Positions 8,047 through 18,110 are shown, numbered from the stretch's first letter. The stretch: 64,000 bases of DNA from Treponema zioleckii (GCF_014737315.1 NZ_JPUF01000001.1:62001-126000); one strand, 5' to 3'. Numbers and translations are program-made. The notes: generated by a model not told the origin, from the letters alone.

Positions 8047-9228
8047 ATGGCAACTATCTTATCTAACAATCATTATCTTTTTACATCCGAATCGGTTGGT
8101 GAAGGGCATCCTGATAAAGTTGCAGATCAGGTTTCTGATGCAATCCTTGATGCTTGTCTTGAGCAGGATCCGCAGTCGCACGTTGCATGTGAGACTTTTA
8201 CGACTACGGGAATGGTCCTTGTTGGCGGCGAAATTACTACAAATGCAAAAATTGATGTTCAGCAAATTGTTCGTGACGTTGTTCGTGACATTGGTTACAC
8301 AAAAGAGGAATATGGAATTTCAGCTGATTCTATGGCCGTTATGAACGTGATTCACAGACAGTCACCAGATATAAACCAGGGTGTTGTTGGAACAGGTCTT
8401 GATGAATTCAAAGGTCAGCAGGGGGCCGGAGATCAGGGACTTATGTTTGGTTTTGCCTGTAACGAAACTCCGGAGCTTATGCCAGCTCCAATTATTTTCT
8501 CGCATAAATTGCTTATCAAAGCTACAGAATTGAGAAAATCTGGAAAATTCAATTGGCTGCGTCCTGATGCAAAATCTCAGGTGACGATTGAATACGAAGG
8601 TCACAAACCTGTACGAATTGATACTGTCGTAATTTCTCACCAGCATGATGAGGATATTTCTTACGACAAAATCAAGTCTACAATCATCAACGAAATTATT
8701 AAGCCAGTTCTTGAACCGACAGGTCTTCTTGACGCGAACACAAAATTCTTTATCAACCCGACAGGAAAATTTGTTGTTGGCGGACCGAACGGCGACGCTG
8801 GTCTTACAGGCCGAAAAATCATCGTTGACACTTATGGCGGAATGGGTCGCCACGGTGGCGGAGCTTTCTCTGGCAAAGACCCTTCAAAGGTTGACCGTTC
8901 TGCAGCGTACATGGCTCGCTACATTGCAAAGAACATTGTTGCTGCAAAACTCGCCGACCGCGCGGAAGTTCAGCTTGCATACGCAATCGGAGTTCCGTTC
9001 CCGGTTTCAATCATGGTTGATACCTTTGGAACAGGCTCTGTTTCGGACGAAAAAATCAGCGCGGCTGTAAAAAAGGTTTTTGATTGCACTCCTGCAGGAA
9101 TCGAAAAGACTCTTGATTTAAGAAAGCCGATTTACCGCAAAACAGCAAGCTACGGTCACTTTGGTCGCCCAGAATTCTCTTGGGAAAAGACTGACAAAGT
9201 AGAAGCCCTTCTTGCAGCGGTAAAATAA
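8047..9228 (+). CDS. metK: S-adenosylmethionine synthetase
   Basis: MetK makes S-adenosylmethionine from methionine and ATP in the cytosol. The 393-residue length is standard, and the family signatures are all present: GEGHPDK near residue 18 (ATP binding), [10 protein letters not shown] near residue 118 and the phosphate loop [19 protein letters not shown] near residue 275. AGGAG lies 6-7 bases before the ATG. The gene stands alone, with a structured leader in front and a multi-hairpin intergenic repeat directly behind. No active-site residue appears to be missing. Confidence 0.97.
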   Translation: MATILSNNHYLFTSESVGEGHPDKVADQVSDAILDACLEQDPQSHVACETFTTTGMVLVGGEITTNAKIDVQQIVRDVVRDIGYTKEEYGISADSMAVMNVIHRQSPDINQGVVGTGLDEFKGQQGAGDQGLMFGFACNETPELMPAPIIFSHKLLIKATELRKSGKFNWLRPDAKSQVTIEYEGHKPVRIDTVVISHQHDEDISYDKIKSTIINEIIKPVLEPTGLLDANTKFFINPTGKFVVGGPNGDAGLTGRKIIVDTYGGMGRHGGGAFSGKDPSKVDRSAAYMARYIAKNIVAAKLADRAEVQLAYAIGVPFPVSIMVDTFGTGSVSDEKISAAVKKVFDCTPAGIEKTLDLRKPIYRKTASYGHFGRPEFSWEKTDKVEALLAAVK

Positions 9229-9230
9229 AA

Positions 9231-9414
9231 GGAAACGCCACGAGTTGGTTTTGCGAATAACAAGCTAGACTTGTGCGTTTCCCACGAGTTTTTCTGGTGA
9301 AAAACTCGTGCTCTGGCGGGACACTTTGCAGGTGTTCACAAAACGCGGCGGCAATGAAGGCTGCGTTTTGTGAGTGCAGTTTTGTTGCTCGCGCATGGCT
9401 CGCAACTTCTATGT
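9231..9414 (+). repeat. Multi-hairpin intergenic repeat, copy A
   Basis: Three successive stem-loops. GGAAACGC (9231-9238) pairs with GCGTTTCC near 9276-9283; CACGAGTTTTTC pairs with GAAAAACTCGTG; CACAAAACGC pairs with GCGTTTTGTG. The order is shared with copy D at 55302-55485, and copies B1, B2, C1 and C2 carry the same parts in the opposite orientation. The peptide-like open frames through it are a by-product of the repeat, not genes. It fills most of the gap between metK and the next gene. Confidence 0.75.
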
Positions 9415-9625
9415 AGCGGACGCTGGAGCAGATTTTTGCGGTAGCAAGCTTCACGCAAGGTTCTTAGTCTTTTTTTTGTTGTGTTAATTTAATTTTGGTT
9501 ACATACTTTATTATAGAGGTATTTTTTAATGAAAAGCTTAACACAACATTGTACATGCACATCTAAAAAAAAATCATTAATTCTGTCTATTAATCACTAT
9601 TTTATTTTTATTACTACTATCATTT

Positions 9626-11146
9626 TTGACTTCAATTTTAGTTTCTTGCGGAGAGAAAAAAGGAGTTGACAACAAAAAACTCACCAAAATTGAACTGTGG
9701 TACGTTCCGTCGCAGGTAGAGGCCGCTGAACCGCCTGAAAATTGGTTTATGTACGATAAAATTCGGCAGACGCTCGGCGTGAACCTTGTGTTGCGTGCTC
9801 TTCCGTCTGATTCCGCTGAACTTGACGAAGTTATACAAAAAGCGGCAAAAACGAATTCTCTTCCAGATATTTTTAGAACAAGTCATTCGCTGATGGTGGA
9901 ACTTGCAAAGCAAAATAAAATCGCCTGTATTGACAAAATCTATCCGCTTATGCCGATTAGAAGCCGTGATATTCATACTCCGGAAGCTATAAAAGCTAGC
10001 CAGATTGACGGGCTTAGTTTTGCACTTGCATATCCTACATCGAATACGAATATTCCGCGGAACGAGGGCGTTTTAATTCGTAAAGACTGGCTCCAGAATC
10101 TTCAGCTTGAAGTTCCTCGCACGACCGACGAATTTTTTGACGTTATGGTTGCCTTTACAAAAGAAGATCCTGACGGAAACGGAAAGGCCGACACTTACGG
10201 GTTTGGAGCCTTCCTTGAGCGAAATGCACAGGAAGACGGACTTGGAAAAAGATTCGCTCCGTTTTTTGGTGCGTTCGGAGTGGTCGGAACTTTGAACTAT
10301 GCCCCTGACAATCCTCATTTGAATATACGCGATCCCCGTTTTTATTTAGCTCTCGAATATGTTAAGAAGATGTATACCGCACGTATAATTGACCCGGACT
10401 TTTTGGGTTACCACAAAGATGATTTTAGGCGTGCTTGGAAGAACGGAAGATTTGGTATTATGCGTGAGCAATTTGCAGCTTATTCATTGAAGAGCAATTA
10501 CACACCTTTTGATGAGAAATTCCCTAACGGCGAGTGGATTGTAATTGATCCTCCGGTAGGACCTCGTGGAGAATCTTCTGTTGGTCTTAGCACTCAGGCT
10601 TGGAACTATTTGTCAATCAGCCGACGTTCTGTAGAACAAGGAAAATTGCCTGTAATCGCAAATCTTCTTGAATGGCTCTATACTTCTGCTTCAGAAAATT
10701 TGTTGTACGGTCAGCTCGGCCTTAACTATATTTATGATACGAACGGAAAAATTTCAGACAAAACCCCGATTCCAGAACTTTCTTATACTTCTGTAGAAAG
10801 TGCGCCTCTTTTGCAAATGAGTTGGCTTGTAGAACACGTTAACGAGGATAAGATGCGGGAACGCTATCCGATTTGGCAGCGTGCGAACAAAACTCAAATG
10901 GATCCTCTTGCGGTTCTTGAAGAAATGCAGTCAAAGCACTGGACGGTTGGTTTTACATTTGAGTCCATGCCTAAGGCTCTTAACGATGCGTATAATCAGG
11001 GATTGATTGACTTCCTGACAGGGAAACGCAATTTGACGAAGGAAAATTTTGAAGCCTTCATTGAATCCCTTGACGAAAAAGGACTCAAAGAATGGGAAGA
11101 CAAAATTATCTCTGATGCACGAGAAAACGGTTTGTTGCCACAATAA
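9626..11146 (+). CDS. ABC-type sugar-binding lipoprotein (family 1 solute-binding protein), 5' end frameshifted
   Basis: A solute-binding protein of about 500 residues resembling the lipoproteins that feed oligosaccharides to ABC importers. The lipobox is ILVSCG, and an EF-hand-like calcium loop, DPDGNGKADTYGF, sits near residue 180, as in other LipO-type binding proteins. The only in-frame start is a TTG at 9626 inside the signal peptide. A better start, an ATG at 9529 with AGAGG nine bases before it, is one base out of frame; joining the two near 9580 gives a full lipoprotein signal (basic N-terminus, long Leu/Ile core, cysteine). So a one-base indel or a sequencing error lies between 9580 and 9626. 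No permease or ATPase gene is adjacent. Confidence 0.82.
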   Translation: MTSILVSCGEKKGVDNKKLTKIELWYVPSQVEAAEPPENWFMYDKIRQTLGVNLVLRALPSDSAELDEVIQKAAKTNSLPDIFRTSHSLMVELAKQNKIACIDKIYPLMPIRSRDIHTPEAIKASQIDGLSFALAYPTSNTNIPRNEGVLIRKDWLQNLQLEVPRTTDEFFDVMVAFTKEDPDGNGKADTYGFGAFLERNAQEDGLGKRFAPFFGAFGVVGTLNYAPDNPHLNIRDPRFYLALEYVKKMYTARIIDPDFLGYHKDDFRRAWKNGRFGIMREQFAAYSLKSNYTPFDEKFPNGEWIVIDPPVGPRGESSVGLSTQAWNYLSISRRSVEQGKLPVIANLLEWLYTSASENLLYGQLGLNYIYDTNGKISDKTPIPELSYTSVESAPLLQMSWLVEHVNEDKMRERYPIWQRANKTQMDPLAVLEEMQSKHWTVGFTFESMPKALNDAYNQGLIDFLTGKRNLTKENFEAFIESLDEKGLKEWEDKIISDARENGLLPQ

Positions 11147-11149
11147 CTA

Positions 11150-11782
11150 ATGAATCTGCTTTCTGAAAAAGAAATTATTGAGGTGATGGAACGACTAAAA
11201 AAAGCGAATCCGTCTCCTCAGTCTGAATTAAAATGGACTTCTCCTTTTACATTGCTTGTGAGTGTAGTTTTGAGTGCGCAAGCTACCGACAAAAGCGTGA
11301 ATCTTGCCACAGAAAAATTATGGAAAATTGCTGATACACCGCAAAAAATTCTTGATTTAGGCGAAGACGGCTTGATTCCTTACATCAAATCAATCGGACT
11401 TTACAAATCTAAGGCACGACATGTAATTGGGCTTTGCCAGAAGCTTATCGATGATTTTGGCGGAGAGGTTCCTAAAAGCCGCGAAAAACTCATGTCCCTG
11501 CCTGGAGTTGGGCGAAAAACTGCGAATGTCGTTCTGAACGTTGTCTGGAATGAGCCGACAATGCCCGTTGATACTCATTTGATGCGAATTTGCCCAAAAA
11601 TTGGGCTTGCCGAAGGAAAAAATCCGCTTGAAGTTGAGCAGAGTCTTTTAAGGCGCATTCCAAAAGAATATATGAATCACGCTCACCATTGGTTTATTTT
11701 GCACGGAAGATATGTTTGTACGGCACGAAAACCTAAGTGTGATACCTGTCTTCTAAACGATATTTGCAAACATAATGTGTAA
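11150..11782 (+). CDS. nth: Endonuclease III (base-excision DNA glycosylase/AP lyase)
   Basis: Endonuclease III removes oxidised pyrimidines from DNA and nicks the abasic site. The 210 residues carry the helix-hairpin-helix LPGVGRKTANVVL with the catalytic lysine, the catalytic aspartate in VDTHLMRI, and the C-terminal iron-sulphur cluster cysteines in CTARKPKCDTCLLNDIC. The length is normal. The ATG follows the solute-binding protein stop by three bases with no clear ribosome site, so translation may depend on coupling to the upstream gene. Confidence 0.95.
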   Translation: MNLLSEKEIIEVMERLKKANPSPQSELKWTSPFTLLVSVVLSAQATDKSVNLATEKLWKIADTPQKILDLGEDGLIPYIKSIGLYKSKARHVIGLCQKLIDDFGGEVPKSREKLMSLPGVGRKTANVVLNVVWNEPTMPVDTHLMRICPKIGLAEGKNPLEVEQSLLRRIPKEYMNHAHHWFILHGRYVCTARKPKCDTCLLNDICKHNV

Positions 11783-11932
11783 GGGGCATTTCGAAGTTCC
11801 CTAAAAACGCTTCTCATTTTTAGGCTGAATCAAAATCTGTAAATCTTGTTCAGCACGGCATCTCTTTTGGCAGGGAAAATTTACAATTTTCATTCAATTC
11901 AATAGAATAGAGAAACACGCAAGGAGTTCAAA

Positions 11933-13057
11933 ATGAAATTTATAAAAAGATTATCCACGGCATTTTTTATGCTTTTTGCGCTTTCGAGCTATGTTTTTGC
12001 TCAGAGCGATATTAGTTCATCGGTTGATGAGTCGCAGACCGGATTGCAGACCAGCGAAATCAGCACTGAAGACGCTGTAAAACAAGATGAAGAAAAATAT
12101 AAAAATCAACTTGCACAGAAAAAAATTGTTGATTTGGCGATAAATGAAAAGGAATCGCAGCATATCGGCGAAAACATTGCAGACACTGCAAAAGAAGTAA
12201 TTCAGGATACTGCTGACAAAACACGAAAAATTTTCGGGCTGGATTATATTGGCAAATTCTTAACTATTGATAAACTTCAAGATTTCCTTACGACTATTCT
12301 GGCACTGGTTATTTTTTACATCTTTTTTAAGATTTTGAAAAAAGTTTTACAAAAAAATATCTCGCCAAAAGTTGAGCCTCACACAATGGGGCTTATAAAC
12401 AAAATAGTTTCGTATGTTTTCTATATAATTATGGCGGCATATATTCTTGGATTGTTTGGAATTGAGCTCAAAGGTCTTTGGGGTGCGGCAGGAGTTGCCG
12501 GTCTTGCAATAGGTTTTGCGGCACAAACTTCGGTTAGCAATTTGATTTCTGGTTTGTTCGTGCTCACTGAAAAAACAATGAAAATCGGGGATTTTATTGA
12601 AGTTGACGGAGTTTCTGGTACAGTTGACGAAATCGGGCTTCTTTCGGTAAAAATTCACACGCTTGACAATCAGCTTATTCGCATTCCGAATTCTACGATA
12701 ATCAACACGAAACTTATGAATTATGCGACTTACGACCTTCGACGATTCTCATTCCTGCTTTCGGTTAGTTACGAGAATGATTTGGAAAAGGCTCTTGAGA
12801 TGATACAAAAAATTCCAGAAATGTGTCCGAGCGTAATCAAAAATGACCCGGACCACGCGCCTGTTGCGGTTTATTCTGGACTTGCAGATACTGGAATCGA
12901 CATAAATCTGAACGTTTGGTTCAACCGAAAAGATTTGGTGACCGTAAAAAACGAAGTCTTTATTGCATACACAAAACTTTGTCGCGAAACACCGGACCTC
13001 GATTGTGCTTACAAGCGAATCGACGTTTCGATTCTTAACGATAAAACAAACGCGTAA
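11933..13057 (+). CDS. MscS-type mechanosensitive channel
   Basis: MscS channels open under membrane tension to release solutes during osmotic downshock. This 374-residue protein starts with a signal peptide ending near SSYVFA, has a polar segment of about 90 residues, and then membrane helices. The pore and beta-domain core reads GLAIGFAAQTSVSNLISG followed by KIGDFIEVDGVSGTVDEIG, and LIRIPNSTI closes the beta domain. These are textbook MscS features. AAGGAG precedes the ATG by six bases. The periplasmic-facing N-terminal extension is longer than in E. coli MscS. It appears to be a single-gene unit. Confidence 0.9.
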   Translation: MKFIKRLSTAFFMLFALSSYVFAQSDISSSVDESQTGLQTSEISTEDAVKQDEEKYKNQLAQKKIVDLAINEKESQHIGENIADTAKEVIQDTADKTRKIFGLDYIGKFLTIDKLQDFLTTILALVIFYIFFKILKKVLQKNISPKVEPHTMGLINKIVSYVFYIIMAAYILGLFGIELKGLWGAAGVAGLAIGFAAQTSVSNLISGLFVLTEKTMKIGDFIEVDGVSGTVDEIGLLSVKIHTLDNQLIRIPNSTIINTKLMNYATYDLRRFSFLLSVSYENDLEKALEMIQKIPEMCPSVIKNDPDHAPVAVYSGLADTGIDINLNVWFNRKDLVTVKNEVFIAYTKLCRETPDLDCAYKRIDVSILNDKTNA

Positions 13058-13106
13058 TTTAAAACTTTAAGAGTGGCAGAATAGAGGGTCCATATTAATT
13101 TAAGGG

Positions 13107-13150
13107 TTGACCCCTTGAATCTTATGTTTTAAAATTTTAAAACCGATAAT
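13107..13150 (+). promoter_or_regulatory. Promoter of the LysM protein gene, with shared AACCGATAAT motif
   Basis: TTGACC (13107-13112), a 17-base spacer and TAAAAT (13130-13135) form a good housekeeping promoter. AACCGATAAT follows at 13141-13150; the same ten bases lie upstream of ftsK (3187-3196) and of the NlpC/P60 gene (32021-32030). Confidence 0.55.
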
Positions 13151-13185
13151 TTAGACAGTATTTCTCAAAATGGGGCAGTGAAAGC

Positions 13186-15336
13186 ATGAAAACGATTGGA
13201 ATAAAGCTTGCAGACGGAACATTTTACCCGATATTGGAAGAGGGCACTCCTAAAGTCAGGATGCTTGACTTGACGACGGCAAAGGATAACCAGTCTAAAG
13301 TTCAGATTGACCTTTACCGCTCAGAAGACGGCACGATGGAGAATGCTGAGTACGTTGACACTCTTGAAGTGACAAGCTTGAATCCTCATCCGAACGGCGA
13401 ACCTGAACTCCATTTAAAAATGGGGCTTGATGAAAATAACGAGCTTACGGCAGAAGTCGTAGATCCGGAAACTGGAAAAAAGAGCGAGACAAAAGTTGAA
13501 TTGATTTCTCGCACGCTCGCAGAACGCGACGCTCCAACGGACTTTGCAGTTTCTGGCTCAAGTGACGTTGATTTGCCAGACTCAGATGATGCGACGGTTG
13601 CCGAAAATGCCGGCGACGTTGATGTTGCTCCTGAAAACTCTGATGACGAATTTAGTTTTGATGAAATTACGGATGAAGATTTTGCGAACCTGGACACTCC
13701 TTCGGAGCAGACGGCTGTGCCTGAAATCACAGATGAGTTGAATCTTGATTCGATTCCTGATTCAACGGCGGATGATTCGAAGACCGAAGTTGCGGATTTG
13801 GCAAACGACAAATTCAGTTTTGACAATGCGGAAGTCGTTAACGAAAACGGACCGGACCCAGCTGACGCAATCGTTGCGGATGAAAGTGCCCTTCCAAGTT
13901 TTGAAGAACTTAATAAAGAACTTGATGCAGAGGAGACTGTAGCTGAGTCTGATGATATTCCTGCTGACGATACTACGGTCAACGATGATTTTGCAGACAA
14001 TAAGTTTGATGCAGACGGACTTGATGTGCCTGCTGAGTCTTCGTTCGTTGATCCGCTTAACGAGTCCGAGGCTGTTAAATCCGTTGATCTTGAAAATCCG
14101 TTTGAAGAGACTGTTGAAGACGAAAAGCCGGGCGAGACTTCTAATGAAGACTTGTTCGATACAAGTGCGCTAGATGCGCCTTCATTCGACGACTTTGGAA
14201 GTGACAATACCGAATCTGCGGATGACAAATCTGCTGATATTTCAGAAGAGACACTTCCTGATTTTGGCGACTTCTCAATTCCAGAAGATGATAATAATGC
14301 AGAAAAGAATGCCGTTAGTGGCGGAGCTTCCGCAACGGGACTTTCTGGACTTTTGACAAAGGATGACCTTGACGATCCAATCTTCAAGAACACTGATTCT
14401 GACCCGGTAAGCGAGTTTGATACGAGTGCTCTCGACAATGATTCATTTGACAGCACTGATTTTGGTACAGACTTCAATGACTTTGATTCTACCAAAACCG
14501 ATTCTGGAATTGCCGCAGCTGGTTCGTCAATGGACTTCTCTGATTTGTACGACAAAGAGACTTTGAATGGTGAGCATGCCGACATTTACGCTGATCACGA
14601 GGAAACAAAAAAGAAGACAAGAGTTCCTGTAATCATTTGCGTGGTTTGTGCGATTATTTGTGTGATTGCAACAATTCTTGTTCTGTTCGTAATTCCGTCT
14701 AAGTACAACTTGATAAAATCTCGTAATACTCGCTACAGAGATGAAACGAATGTTACGAACGTAACGAATGTTAAGAGCGAGCCGAAGGCTGAAAAAACTA
14801 GCGAGGAACTTCCTCCACCGCCACCAGCTCCTGTAAGTGAGCCTTTGAACGCAGAGCCGGCTCCAGTTCCTGAAGCATCAACGGAAATAAATCTCTTGCC
14901 GCCTGCAGAAGAAACTCAAACACCTGCAAGCGAAACCCAATCGGTTGGTGCGCAAGAAAAAGGTGATTCTGGCGAGGCTGAAAAGACTTCTGCTTCAGAG
15001 CCAGCTGCAAACGGAATCAGTGAACAAAAATCTTCTGAACCTTCAGAGCCAGAGCCTGTTGCAGAAAAACCTGCTAAGTCTGCGCCGGTTGCTGTTGAGG
15101 ATAAGATTGTAATCACTACAGAGCCGGAAAACGTAGTTCCGGTTCCGCAACCTGTACCCGCAAATCCTGAAAAGGATGCCGTTCCGTACAGAATCAAGTG
15201 GGGCGACACGCTTTGGGATATTTCGGATTCGTTCTACAAGAACCCGTGGAAGTATCCTAAGATTGCTGATTACAATAGCATTCCAAATCCTGATATAATT
15301 ATTTCGGGTACAGATATTCTTATTCCTAACGAGTAA
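13186..15336 (+). CDS. Single-pass membrane protein with C-terminal LysM domain
   Basis: A 716-residue protein likely to link cytoplasm and cell wall. Residues 1-115 look like a folded domain, followed by a highly acidic, low-complexity stretch to about 475. One membrane helix follows (VIICVVCAIICVIATILVLF, about 484-503), then a Pro/Ala/Glu-rich periplasmic linker, and a LysM peptidoglycan-binding domain in the last 50 residues (PYRIKWGDTLWDISDSFY to IPNE). There is no signal peptide, so the acidic half should be cytosolic. It is followed by its own terminator and then the lytic transglycosylase gene. The promoter shares a ten-base motif with ftsK and the NlpC/P60 gene. The function of the acidic half is unknown. 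Confidence 0.82.
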   Translation: MKTIGIKLADGTFYPILEEGTPKVRMLDLTTAKDNQSKVQIDLYRSEDGTMENAEYVDTLEVTSLNPHPNGEPELHLKMGLDENNELTAEVVDPETGKKSETKVELISRTLAERDAPTDFAVSGSSDVDLPDSDDATVAENAGDVDVAPENSDDEFSFDEITDEDFANLDTPSEQTAVPEITDELNLDSIPDSTADDSKTEVADLANDKFSFDNAEVVNENGPDPADAIVADESALPSFEELNKELDAEETVAESDDIPADDTTVNDDFADNKFDADGLDVPAESSFVDPLNESEAVKSVDLENPFEETVEDEKPGETSNEDLFDTSALDAPSFDDFGSDNTESADDKSADISEETLPDFGDFSIPEDDNNAEKNAVSGGASATGLSGLLTKDDLDDPIFKNTDSDPVSEFDTSALDNDSFDSTDFGTDFNDFDSTKTDSGIAAAGSSMDFSDLYDKETLNGEHADIYADHEETKKKTRVPVIICVVCAIICVIATILVLFVIPSKYNLIKSRNTRYRDETNVTNVTNVKSEPKAEKTSEELPPPPPAPVSEPLNAEPAPVPEASTEINLLPPAEETQTPASETQSVGAQEKGDSGEAEKTSASEPAANGISEQKSSEPSEPEPVAEKPAKSAPVAVEDKIVITTEPENVVPVPQPVPANPEKDAVPYRIKWGDTLWDISDSFYKNPWKYPKIADYNSIPNPDIIISGTDILIPNE

Positions 15337-15344
15337 TGATAAAA

Positions 15345-15385
15345 TAGAGGCTGTTCGACCGTAGTGCTGGACAGCCTTTATTTTT
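15345..15385 (+). terminator. Terminator after the LysM protein gene
   Basis: GGCTGTTC (15349-15356) pairs with GGACAGCC (15369-15376), the stem extends by further A-T pairs, and TTTATTTTT follows. A start for the next gene at 15364 would lie inside this hairpin, which argues for 15400. Confidence 0.75.
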
Positions 15386-15399
15386 GGAAATATCAATTT

Positions 15400-17649
15400 A
15401 TGAAAGTATCTTTTAAAATTAAATCATTTCTCTCTTGTCTTGTTTTTAGTCTTGTTTTTTTTAGTTCATGCAAAGATTCAAAAGCTGATTCTGCAAAGGA
15501 AAGACACGAAAACGACTCGTTTTACTTTTTGGGGCTACAGGCCGCTGACAAAGAAGATGAGCCGACTGCCACGCGATATTTTAAGTCTGCGCGAAAAAAT
15601 GCTTCTCCGCTGATTGCCAAGCGAAGTGCGGAAGCGTTGACTTTGCTCGGAAACGTTCAGGACAGAATGGAAGCTGCTGAATATCTTGCCAAGAAATTTT
15701 CTGATGACGAAAGTGATTTGATAATTGCTGGTCGTGAGTTTTTTAAGAATAACGAGTTTGCAAAAGTCATTTCGATTACGAACAAGGTGGATTTTGAAAA
15801 ATCACCGAACGAATTGATTCAGCTTCGCCTGAATTCTCTCATTGAACGAAACGATTCCCGTTTTATTGATGAATACTTTCGTTGGTGCATTGTCCGCCCG
15901 CTTTCGGTTGAGCATCTTGCGCTTTACAGACGGTATCTTGCGCTTACGGGAATTACGCTCAACGAGGATGCCGACCTTGGCGTGGTGATGAATGCTTCAA
16001 AATCTTTTTTGACGGACGAGCAAAAAATCCTTGAGTTCCACAGAAACATTCACTCAAAAAATTATAATGTGGCTTTTCCCGAAGTTGACGAAATTCTTGG
16101 AATTTACGAGAAAAAAAATGCCCAAATTGAGGATACAATTCTTTCGGACATTGGAAAGGCAAGCTTTTATGGTACGGATAATTTTTATCGTACCGCAATG
16201 AAGTTTGACAAACTTGCTGACAAACTTGAAGGAAGTAAAAAATTCTATGCGTATTTTTACGCTGCCCGAATGTACGACAAAGCCGGTCGATACAAGAAGC
16301 AGACTTCGAATCGCTTTACGAGTGCCCTTGAGGTGGCGAAAGATGGGGCGCAGTTTGACAACTGCCTTTGGTATCTCCTTGATTTTCAGCTCAGGGCTTC
16401 GACAGATGATATTATCGACACGCTAAAACTTTACGGGTCGCAAATAAATGACCCTGAATATTTTGACGATTTTTTTGAGTCACTTTCAGTTCTTTTGATT
16501 TCCAGCCAGAAATGGCAGGATTTTTACAGGGTTTGGAAAGAGACTAATTCGAATTTTTCTGGTTACACGACCGGAAAGTACGCTTACATTTCTGGAAGGC
16601 TCATTGAGGAAGGCCTTGCGAGGGGCGGGGCTGGCCTAAAAACACGCCAGGCTGTGGACGCGTTTACAATCGCGCTTTCGGAAGGAACGTCGGTCTATTA
16701 CAAAGTTTGTGCCCTTGAGCGACTGAATATTTTGGACAAAGAATACATAAAATCAATTATGCTTTCGAGAGGCGTTAAGGCTGAACTTGAATCGACTGCT
16801 TCCGGGGATGCGAACAAAAATCCTAAGAAAGATGATGAAGTGAATGAAGTTGCTCAGCTTACCGATGCAGGTGCTTTGCTTGCCGGGTATGCGGAGTACG
16901 GTTTTCCGCAAAAGATATTTACTGAATGGCTCATAAACCGAAAGACGCTTACTGCGCAAGAGGGAATTTCTGCCGCAAAATTCTTGTCGGCTTGTGGCGA
17001 GCATGACACGAGTTACAACGTGCAGAGCCTTAGAATTGCTACGTGGACAAAAGAGAATTCAGTTGGAAAGTTGCCTCGGGAACTTTCGGAGCTTGTTTAT
17101 CCGAGATTTTTTAAGGCTTTTGTAAAAAAATACTGCGAGGAATTCGGCGTTCCTGAATACGTTATGTATGCCCTTATCCGTTCGGAAAGTTTTTTTGACC
17201 CGAATGCGATGAGCGGGGCGGGCGCGATGGGCCTTTCTCAGCTCATGGAAAGCACTGCCGAAGAAGTTGCTAAAAAACTCAAAGTTGATGAATACGATAT
17301 TTTTGATGCCGAGACGAATATCCGCTTTGGAACATATTACATGTCGTGGTTAATTTCAAAAGCCGAGGAGAATAATATTCTTCTTTCAATGTGTGGCTAT
17401 AACGGTGGCTCTGGAAACGTTCGAAAGTGGATTCGTGGCTCAAAGCGCGATTGGGCAACGACGGGCAGACCTGCCGCAAAAATTTCTGGAATCAGCTTGG
17501 ACTTGTGGCTAGAAACAGTTCCGTACGAAGAAACCCGTAACTACGGAAAAAAACTTATTTCAACTTCGGCTCTGTATGGCTGGCTTTACTACGACAAAAA
17601 TCCGTCGGAAGTGGTAAAAGAGATTTTCGGCTGGGACGTGGAAAAGTGA
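15400..17649 (+). CDS. slt: Soluble lytic murein transglycosylase (lipoprotein)
   Basis: A 749-residue lytic transglycosylase, which cuts peptidoglycan glycan strands with formation of anhydromuropeptides. The signal peptide ends in a lipobox (FFSSCKDS), so it should be a lipoprotein. A long helical-repeat region follows, as in Slt70, and the C-terminal goose-lysozyme-like domain has the catalytic glutamate in RSESFFDPNAMS, then GAGAMGLSQLMEST and MCGYNGGSGNVRKW. The start at 15400 is preferred because an upstream in-frame start falls in the terminator stem; GGA lies about 11 bases before it. It follows the LysM protein, consistent with wall remodelling. Confidence 0.92.
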   Translation: MKVSFKIKSFLSCLVFSLVFFSSCKDSKADSAKERHENDSFYFLGLQAADKEDEPTATRYFKSARKNASPLIAKRSAEALTLLGNVQDRMEAAEYLAKKFSDDESDLIIAGREFFKNNEFAKVISITNKVDFEKSPNELIQLRLNSLIERNDSRFIDEYFRWCIVRPLSVEHLALYRRYLALTGITLNEDADLGVVMNASKSFLTDEQKILEFHRNIHSKNYNVAFPEVDEILGIYEKKNAQIEDTILSDIGKASFYGTDNFYRTAMKFDKLADKLEGSKKFYAYFYAARMYDKAGRYKKQTSNRFTSALEVAKDGAQFDNCLWYLLDFQLRASTDDIIDTLKLYGSQINDPEYFDDFFESLSVLLISSQKWQDFYRVWKETNSNFSGYTTGKYAYISGRLIEEGLARGGAGLKTRQAVDAFTIALSEGTSVYYKVCALERLNILDKEYIKSIMLSRGVKAELESTASGDANKNPKKDDEVNEVAQLTDAGALLAGYAEYGFPQKIFTEWLINRKTLTAQEGISAAKFLSACGEHDTSYNVQSLRIATWTKENSVGKLPRELSELVYPRFFKAFVKKYCEEFGVPEYVMYALIRSESFFDPNAMSGAGAMGLSQLMESTAEEVAKKLKVDEYDIFDAETNIRFGTYYMSWLISKAEENNILLSMCGYNGGSGNVRKWIRGSKRDWATTGRPAAKISGISLDLWLETVPYEETRNYGKKLISTSALYGWLYYDKNPSEVVKEIFGWDVEK

Positions 17650-17715
17650 AAACTGTTAGGTGGTTTCGACAAGCTCAACCACCGCAAGTGCTCGTAAGTT
17701 GGCTCGACCACCCCA

Positions 17716-17893
17716 AAGTTGTTCGCGACTCGCGAGCAACAAAACTTCATTCACAAAACGCGGCTTTCCTTGCAGCTGTGTTTTGTGAACACCTGCAAGT
17801 GTACCCACCAACGTGCGAGTTTTCCGTTAGGAAAACTTTGCGGGAAACGCACAAAGTCAACCTAAAGTTTCAAAGTTAACTTGTCGCGTTCCC
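17716..17893 (-). repeat. Multi-hairpin intergenic repeat, copy B1
   Basis: It contains CACAAAACGCGG with GTGTTTTGTG, then GCGAGTTTTCC with GGAAAACTTTGC, then GGAAACGCACAA, in the opposite orientation to copies A and D. The segment 17761-17893 recurs almost base for base 217 bases later (copy B2). Confidence 0.72.
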
Positions 17894-17929
17894 CGTTTGC
17901 GAGTGTCTTGTAAGTAGATTTGTCGCACT

Positions 17930-18110
17930 CAAAGTTGTCCGCGACCCGCTGGACAACAAAACTGCACGCACAAAATGCGGCTTTCCTTGCTGCTGTGTTT
18001 TGTGAACACCTGCAAGTGTACCCACCAACGTGCGAGTTTTCCGTTAGGAAAACTTTGCGGGGAACGCACAAAGTCAACCTAAAGTTTCAAAGTTAACTTG
18101 TCGCGTTCCC
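17930..18110 (-). repeat. Multi-hairpin intergenic repeat, copy B2 (tandem)
   Basis: Bases 17978-18110 match 17761-17893 with only a couple of substitutions seen. The two copies fill the whole 460-base gap between the convergent transglycosylase and histidine genes; nothing else is visible in that gap. Confidence 0.72.
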
